Assembly: GCF_020742175.1 (NCBI RefSeq)
Contig: NZ_DYXM01000276.1
Location: 13,671-77,670 of the forward strand
Source of the DNA: Dietzia timorensis
Lineage (GTDB): Bacteria > Actinomycetota > Actinomycetes > Mycobacteriales > Mycobacteriaceae
Direction of reading: 5' to 3'
Length of the DNA: 64,000 nucleotides
Shown here: one piece after another, positions 60,285-64,000 of the stretch
Position numbering within the stretch: the first letter of the stretch is position 1
Layout: each line of letters starts with the position of its first letter
Made by a program: the position numbers and the translations under genes
Notes under the pieces: generated by a model
What the model was told of the DNA's origin: nothing
The model's input: the letters and a program-made list of their open reading frames with translations, nothing else
The model's database searches: none

Positions 60285-60290
60285 TAAGAT
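60285..60290 (+). promoter_or_regulatory. -10 box (TAAGAT) predicting a leaderless mRNA for the repeat protein
   Basis: TAAGAT ends exactly 7 nt before ATG 60298, the same geometry as rpe (TACGAT, 7 nt, ATG). No ribosome site is present. Confidence 0.45.
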
Positions 60291-60297
60291 GGCTGGC

Positions 60298-61887
60298 ATG
60301 ACTTCCTCGCAGGGCAGCGGCAAACTGCAACTTCACTCGCGATATGGGCAGGGCCCGAAGGCAAAGGCCGACGGAGCGATCTCCTTGTCCGGCGGCACAT
60401 CCGGAGGTACGGACTCCGCCGAAAAGGCGACCGCCCCCTCCGGAGAAGCGACCCCGTCGGGGGATGACGCCGGAGCCGGCGCCTCCCAGGACGCCGCCGA
60501 AGCGACCCCACAAGTTGAGAAGCCAGCCGCCGAGCCGGAGGCCACCGGGGCAGAGGAAACTGCAACCGACACCACGGATTCGGGTAGCCGGAACGCAGGG
60601 CTCAAGGTTGGTGCTCCGGCTTCCGAACCGGCCGAGGGGTCGAGCGGCAAGCTGAAGCTCGGCGGTTCTCGCGCCAAGGCGCCCGGCGGAGGTGCCAACA
60701 CACTCGTGCCCGCCGGTGGCGCCGCAGCCGGGGCGGCCACTACCGACTCCGGCCCCGCGTCTGACTCTGCCCCCGAGGAGTCCTCCGCGGATAACGCGCC
60801 GGAAGATGCTTCTGTCGAGACTTCGTCCGAAGAGGCGAAGGCCACCGAGCCCGAGACACCTGAGGCCGAGACTTCTCAGGCCGAAAAGAAGACGGGCGGT
60901 GCGCCGGCGTCTGGCGGCGGGCTCTCCCTCGGCGGTGGATCGAAAGCCAAGGCGCCCGGTGGCGGCAGCAACAAGCTCGCGCTCGGAGGTGCTGCGGCGG
61001 CCGCAGGCGCGGGCGCCGCTGCTGCAGCAACGGGCTCGTCCAGCGCGACCGACGCAGACGCAGACAAGAAGGAAGCCCCGTCCGAGTCGGCCACAGATTC
61101 CACCGAAGAGAGGAAGACCTCCGGGGCTCCGGCTGCAGGCGGCGGCCTCAAGCTCGGGGGCGGTTCCAAGGCGAAGGCTCCGGGCGGCGGCTCCGGTGGG
61201 CTGAAGCTCGGCGGCGGCACCTCCGCCTCGTCCGCGCCGTCGGACGAGTCCTCGGCGAAGGAGACCCCGGCCGAGGCCGAGAAGCCCGCTGCGGATGAGC
61301 CTAAGAAGGTCGCTCCGAAGAGCGGCGGGGCCCAGGGCGGACTCAAACTCGGCGGCGGCTCGAAGGCCGCCGCCCCGGGCGGAGGTTCCGGTGGGCTGAG
61401 TCTTGGTGGTGGAAAGTCCGAGTCCGGATCGGACGATTCCTCGGCCGAGAAGTCAGACGACAACTCGGGAAAGACCGCTGCGGCAGCCACGGCTGCCGGT
61501 GGCGCGGCCGCTGCGGGCGCCGCCGCGGCGTCGACGTCTACGAAGAAGGACGAGACGGCGGAGAAGGAGCCGGAGGCGCCGGCCGAGCCCGAGGGCCCGA
61601 AGGCGCCGGAGAAGACCGTGAAGAACGTGAAGAAGTTCATCCGGGCCCATGGGGATTCGGCGTACGTCGTCATCCAGCCTGTCGGTCGACGCGGTGTGCG
61701 CTTGTCTCTTGTCGGAGATGACGGCGTACTCGGTGATCAGTTCGTCGACACCCTCGAACAGGCTCATGCGGTCCTCGAGGCGGTTCCCTCGCTCGAAGAG
61801 GACGATTGGTCGAAGAAGACCACGCTCAAGGTCGATGTTCCCGCCGGACACTGGAAGAAGATGGCAGGTTCGTCCAAGCTCGTCTGA
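60298..61887 (+). CDS. Unrecognised Gly/Ala/Glu-rich repeat protein with a conserved-looking C-terminal domain
   Basis: I do not recognise this 529-residue protein as a named family. It begins MTSSQGSGKLQLHSRYGQGPKAKA. A long low-complexity region follows, with four units of about 25 residues of the form GGGLKLGGGSKAKAPGGGS plus a second L-x-L-G-G (near residues 116, 205, 281 and 347), separated by acidic Ser/Glu/Ala/Pro linkers. From about residue 439 a globular domain follows (KTVKNVKKFIRAHGDSAYVV, later FVDTLEQAHAVLEAVP and DVPAGHWKKMAG). There is no signal peptide and no membrane span. Start ATG 60298 is set by the -10 box 7 nt upstream. It lies between qor and ctaA, the position of Rv1455 in M. 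tuberculosis. Confidence 0.85.
   Translation: MTSSQGSGKLQLHSRYGQGPKAKADGAISLSGGTSGGTDSAEKATAPSGEATPSGDDAGAGASQDAAEATPQVEKPAAEPEATGAEETATDTTDSGSRNAGLKVGAPASEPAEGSSGKLKLGGSRAKAPGGGANTLVPAGGAAAGAATTDSGPASDSAPEESSADNAPEDASVETSSEEAKATEPETPEAETSQAEKKTGGAPASGGGLSLGGGSKAKAPGGGSNKLALGGAAAAAGAGAAAAATGSSSATDADADKKEAPSESATDSTEERKTSGAPAAGGGLKLGGGSKAKAPGGGSGGLKLGGGTSASSAPSDESSAKETPAEAEKPAADEPKKVAPKSGGAQGGLKLGGGSKAAAPGGGSGGLSLGGGKSESGSDDSSAEKSDDNSGKTAAAATAAGGAAAAGAAAASTSTKKDETAEKEPEAPAEPEGPKAPEKTVKNVKKFIRAHGDSAYVVIQPVGRRGVRLSLVGDDGVLGDQFVDTLEQAHAVLEAVPSLEEDDWSKKTTLKVDVPAGHWKKMAGSSKLV
60643..61410 (+). repeat. Four coding repeats separated by acidic linkers
   Basis: Repeat units start near 60643, 60910, 61138 and 61336. 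Each encodes L-x-L-G-G-(G)-S-(K/R)-A-(K/A)-A-P-G-G-G-(S/A), usually followed by another L-x-L-G-G. The first copy is diverged; the last two are nearly identical at the protein level. A more degenerate version (GKLQLHSRYGQGPKAKA) opens the protein. Confidence 0.85.
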
Positions 61888-61914
61888 TCCTCGGGGCCTC
61901 GCCCCGTTATACGA

Positions 61915-61942
61915 AAATGGCCCGGCACACGCCGGGCCATTT
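61915..61942. terminator. Bidirectional hairpin between repeat protein gene and ctaA
   Basis: AAATGGCCCGGC pairs perfectly with GCCGGGCCATTT over 12 bp around an ACAC loop, preceded by a smaller hairpin CGGGGC/GCCCCG at 61892-61906. The A- and T-rich ends make it suitable for both converging genes. Confidence 0.85.
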
Positions 61943-61998
61943 CTCGAATCGGTACGTCCGCAGCGGTACGTCCACGAGCCGCCATTCGGCGGCGACCT

Positions 61999-63012
61999 CT
62001 AGTCGGCCGTGGCCGACACTGGCGCGGCGCCGCGCGAGCGGCCCGATGCCCACAGCATTCCCGTCAGTGCGGTGACAATGCCCGCGCCGGCCACGTGCGC
62101 GATGACGAGAAGCTCGGGGACGCCCATCCAGTACTGGACGATGCCGATGAGCCCCTGACCAAGCACACCAATGGCCAGATAGATGGCGCGGCGCTTGACG
62201 AGGCGCTCGGCGCCGACGGCGTAAAGCGCGAATAGGAGCCCGATGACCAGCGCGAGATAGGCGAGCATCAGCTCGCCGTGAATGTGGGCGAGCAGGTCGA
62301 TGTCGATCTGGAGCCGCTCATGCGCGCCGACGCGTGCGTCGCCGGCGTGCGGTCCGGCCCCGGTGACCAAGGTTCCGGTCACGAGAACGGCGGCCAGGGC
62401 CACACCCGAAAGCAGCGTGAGCAACCGCAGCGGGGTCCCGACGGTGCGCCGGACGGGCTCGTCGTCGTCCTCGCGGATACGGGCGAACAGCATCGACGCG
62501 AACCATACGAGTGCCAGCGACGGGATGAGGTGAATTGCGACGGTCCACCACAGGAGGCCGGCGAGTACGGTGATACCGCCGACTATGCCCTGGGCGAGAA
62601 TACCGAAAGGCATGATCCACGCAAGCATCTTCAGATGCTTCCGGCGTCCCGCGCGCAGCACGGCGAGCAGGAGCGCGATGGACACCGCCGTCAGCACGAA
62701 CGTGAGCGTTCGGTTGCCGAACTCGATGATCTGATGGATCCAGGGCGCCGCGCCCGGCACCGGGACGAAGCTGTCGCCGTTACAACGCGGCCACGTCTCG
62801 CAGCCCAGACCGGAGGCGGTTACACGGACCGTGGCGCCGGACGCCATGATCCCGATCTGGCAGATGAGGTTTGCCAGCGCCAGCCACCACTGTGTCCGCA
62901 GGCTCGGCTCGGGCAGCCGCATCAATAGCGAGCGGGCCTTGCCGCCTGGTTCCCGCACTTGGGCGTTGGGATCGGTGGAGGGTCTTGCGTCCGACTGGCT
63001 CGTGCTGCTCAC
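61999..63012 (-). CDS. ctaA: Heme A synthase
   Basis: CtaA oxidises the methyl group of heme O to the formyl of heme A. The 337-residue membrane protein has about eight spans. Visible features are the extracellular cysteine pair in GLGCETWPRCNG, the first-half histidine/glutamate HQIIEFGNR, IHLIPSLALVW, and the second-half heme ligands LLAHIHGELM and VIAHVAGAG. GTG 63012 is chosen because TACAAT lies 8 nt upstream; an in-frame ATG at 63072 would add 20 residues upstream of that box. It is convergent with the repeat-protein gene. Confidence 0.93.
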   Translation of the reverse strand: MSSTSQSDARPSTDPNAQVREPGGKARSLLMRLPEPSLRTQWWLALANLICQIGIMASGATVRVTASGLGCETWPRCNGDSFVPVPGAAPWIHQIIEFGNRTLTFVLTAVSIALLLAVLRAGRRKHLKMLAWIMPFGILAQGIVGGITVLAGLLWWTVAIHLIPSLALVWFASMLFARIREDDDEPVRRTVGTPLRLLTLLSGVALAAVLVTGTLVTGAGPHAGDARVGAHERLQIDIDLLAHIHGELMLAYLALVIGLLFALYAVGAERLVKRRAIYLAIGVLGQGLIGIVQYWMGVPELLVIAHVAGAGIVTALTGMLWASGRSRGAAPVSATAD

Positions 63013-63020
63013 ACCTACCG

Positions 63021-63026
63021 ATTGTA
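63021..63026 (-). promoter_or_regulatory. -10 box (TACAAT) predicting a leaderless mRNA for ctaA
   Basis: TACAAT on the minus strand is an almost ideal -10 box, 8 nt before GTG 63012. There is no good ribosome site ahead of the start. Confidence 0.5.
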
Positions 63027-63075
63027 TTGCCGACGCCGTCATTCCCAGCATTTGGGTGGAGCAATACCCCATTTA

Positions 63076-63090
63076 TGACGTCGGACGTCA
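63076..63090. promoter_or_regulatory. Inverted repeat TGACGTC-G-GACGTCA upstream of ctaA
   Basis: Two perfect 7-bp half sites flank a single G, 50 nt upstream of the ctaA -10 box and 28 nt beyond the end of the ABC permease gene. The position fits an activator or repressor site for ctaA. As a hairpin it would be short, making a terminator less likely. Confidence 0.4.
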
Positions 63091-63117
63091 CACCCCTCGT
63101 ACCAGCCGCGACCTTCC

Positions 63118-63891
63118 CTACGTGAACGAGAAATAGCGCGAAGCCGCCGTCACCCCGAGAAGAGACCACGCCGCCAGGACGATGAGCTCCATCGCAGGGA
63201 AGCTCCCGCCAAGAGATTCGCCGATGCCCGCCGTCAGCGCATAGGAGGGGATGATGAGCAGGACGTTGTGCAGAGAATCGGAGACTTCGACGATTCCGGT
63301 CGCAAGCCCCGCGAAGCCGAGCAACACGAACCAGATGAGGTTTGCCAGGCCAAGCGTGATTTCGGCTTTGAGCGTTCCGCCGAGCAGTAGTCCGAGGCTG
63401 CAGAATGCCGTAACGCCGAGCACTATGGGGATAAGCGCCAGAAGAAGGCCACCGATCGAGGGCCGCCAACCGAGTATCGCGGCGATAATGCCGAGGATCA
63501 CCAGCTGACCTAAGACGATGACGAGGACCGCGGCGACCTTGCCGCCGACGATGATCGAGCGCGGCAGCGGCGTGCCGCCGAGGCGTTTAAGCGCGCCATA
63601 GCGGCGGTCGAAGCCGACCGCGATTGCCTGGCCAGTAAATGCGCTCGACATGATGGCCACGGCGAACACCGTCATTACGGCGTGCTCGACACGTGGATCC
63701 GGGATGGCGCCCTTGCCCAGCAATGTGAGCCCGAAGAGCAGCGCGACCGGGATGAACAGGGCGAGGAGCAGCTGTTCGCCGTTGCGCACGAACAGGGAGA
63801 CTTCCATCCGGGTCTGGGAGCGCAGCATCGCCGCGCGCGTCGCAGGGGCCGAGGGGATGGAGAAAGTTCCGGCGGGGAATCGCTCGCTCAT
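63118..63891 (-). CDS. ABC-2 type transporter permease
   Basis: This 257-residue polytopic membrane protein has about six membrane segments (for example LLLALFIPVALLFGLTLLG, AVLVIVLGQLVILGIIAAIL, LLLALIPIVLGVTAFCSLGL). Short loops such as FDRRYGALKRLGGTPLPR are typical of ABC-2 permeases used for drug or lipid export. Its ATG overlaps the stop of the ATPase gene (ATGA on the minus strand). The same pair lies beside ctaA in mycobacteria (Rv1457c/Rv1458c). The substrate is unknown. Confidence 0.88.
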   Translation of the reverse strand: MSERFPAGTFSIPSAPATRAAMLRSQTRMEVSLFVRNGEQLLLALFIPVALLFGLTLLGKGAIPDPRVEHAVMTVFAVAIMSSAFTGQAIAVGFDRRYGALKRLGGTPLPRSIIVGGKVAAVLVIVLGQLVILGIIAAILGWRPSIGGLLLALIPIVLGVTAFCSLGLLLGGTLKAEITLGLANLIWFVLLGFAGLATGIVEVSDSLHNVLLIIPSYALTAGIGESLGGSFPAMELIVLAAWSLLGVTAASRYFSFT

Positions 63892-64000
63892 CGAAGGTCC
63901 TTCCCGGTGAGCTCCAGGAAGACGTCTTCCAAGGAGCGTTCGTGGCGTCCGATTCTCTCGATCGCCATCTCGCGGGTGGCGAAGTGGGCGCAGGCGGCGG
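63888..64000 (-). CDS. ABC transporter ATP-binding protein, C-terminal fragment
   Basis: Only the last 36 codons are in the window; the rest lies beyond the right edge. The ending IERIGRHERSLEDVFLELTG resembles the C-terminal SLEDVFLxLTG signature of ABC-2 exporter ATPases (DrrA type). It overlaps the permease start by ATGA, so the two form one exporter operon. Confidence 0.8.
   Translation of the reverse strand, partial: AACAHFATREMAIERIGRHERSLEDVFLELTGKDLR

Noticed and set aside
60643..61410. CRISPR-like or intergenic satellite repeats
   Set aside because: The repeats are in frame, encode a constant peptide motif with differing codons, and spacers are coding acidic linkers.

Overview
This window is a 64 kb stretch of core chromosome from a high-GC actinobacterium of the order Mycobacteriales (Corynebacteriales). 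Gene content and order match what I recall of the Mycobacterium tuberculosis Rv2581c-Rv2533c, Rv1379-Rv1423 and Rv1436-Rv1458c blocks. The window also encodes mIHF, OpcA, an actinobacterial PriA with degenerate helicase motifs, and WhiA. No ppc gene lies between tpiA and secG, as I recall for C. glutamicum, so a typical Corynebacterium is less likely. The genus cannot be fixed from the sequence alone. I see no rRNA, tRNA, insertion sequence, prophage or CRISPR array.

Layout. 0.2-10.4 kb: aminoacyl-tRNA synthetases hisS, aspS and alaS, interspersed with a zinc metallopeptidase, a Tat-type secreted phosphodiesterase and rarA. 10.4-18.8 kb: ruvX-mltG-aroE, an orphan prepilin peptidase, then aroC-aroK-aroB-pepQ-efp-nusB. 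18.8-27.7 kb: pyrimidine operon pyrR-pyrB-pyrC-(membrane protein)-carA-carB-pyrF, preceded by a PyrR-type RNA binding loop. 27.9-34.0 kb: mihF, gmk, rpoZ, coaBC, metK, priA. 34.1-41.5 kb: def-fmt-rsmB-rpe, then the riboflavin genes ribD-ribE-ribBA-ribH. 41.6-47.3 kb: a small PH-like membrane protein, then uvrC-rapZ-yvcK-whiA. 47.5-51.1 kb: gap, pgk-tpiA, secG. 51.3-57.8 kb (minus strand): tkt-tal and zwf-opcA-pgl for the pentose phosphate pathway. 58.2-64.0 kb: ctaB (heme O synthase), qor, an unrecognised glycine-rich repeat protein, ctaA (heme A synthase) and an ABC-2 exporter cut by the right edge.

How the genes work together. Several runs are tightly coupled through ATGA or TGATG overlaps (aroB/pepQ, the whole pyr operon, def-fmt-rsmB, rpe-ribD, ribBA-ribH, tkt-tal, zwf-opcA). 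They form complete or near-complete pathways: shikimate without dehydroquinase, de novo UMP, riboflavin, lower glycolysis, pentose phosphate, and heme O to heme A.

I did not find an obviously new multi-gene system. The observations most worth a second look are these: the repeat protein at 60.3-61.9 kb; a recurring family of terminator hairpins sharing the same stem base and tail at three gene ends; a set of genes whose start codon lies 6-8 nt after a -10 box (predicted leaderless mRNAs); a strong hairpin inside the first codons of priA; and the uncharacterised membrane protein embedded in the pyr operon.
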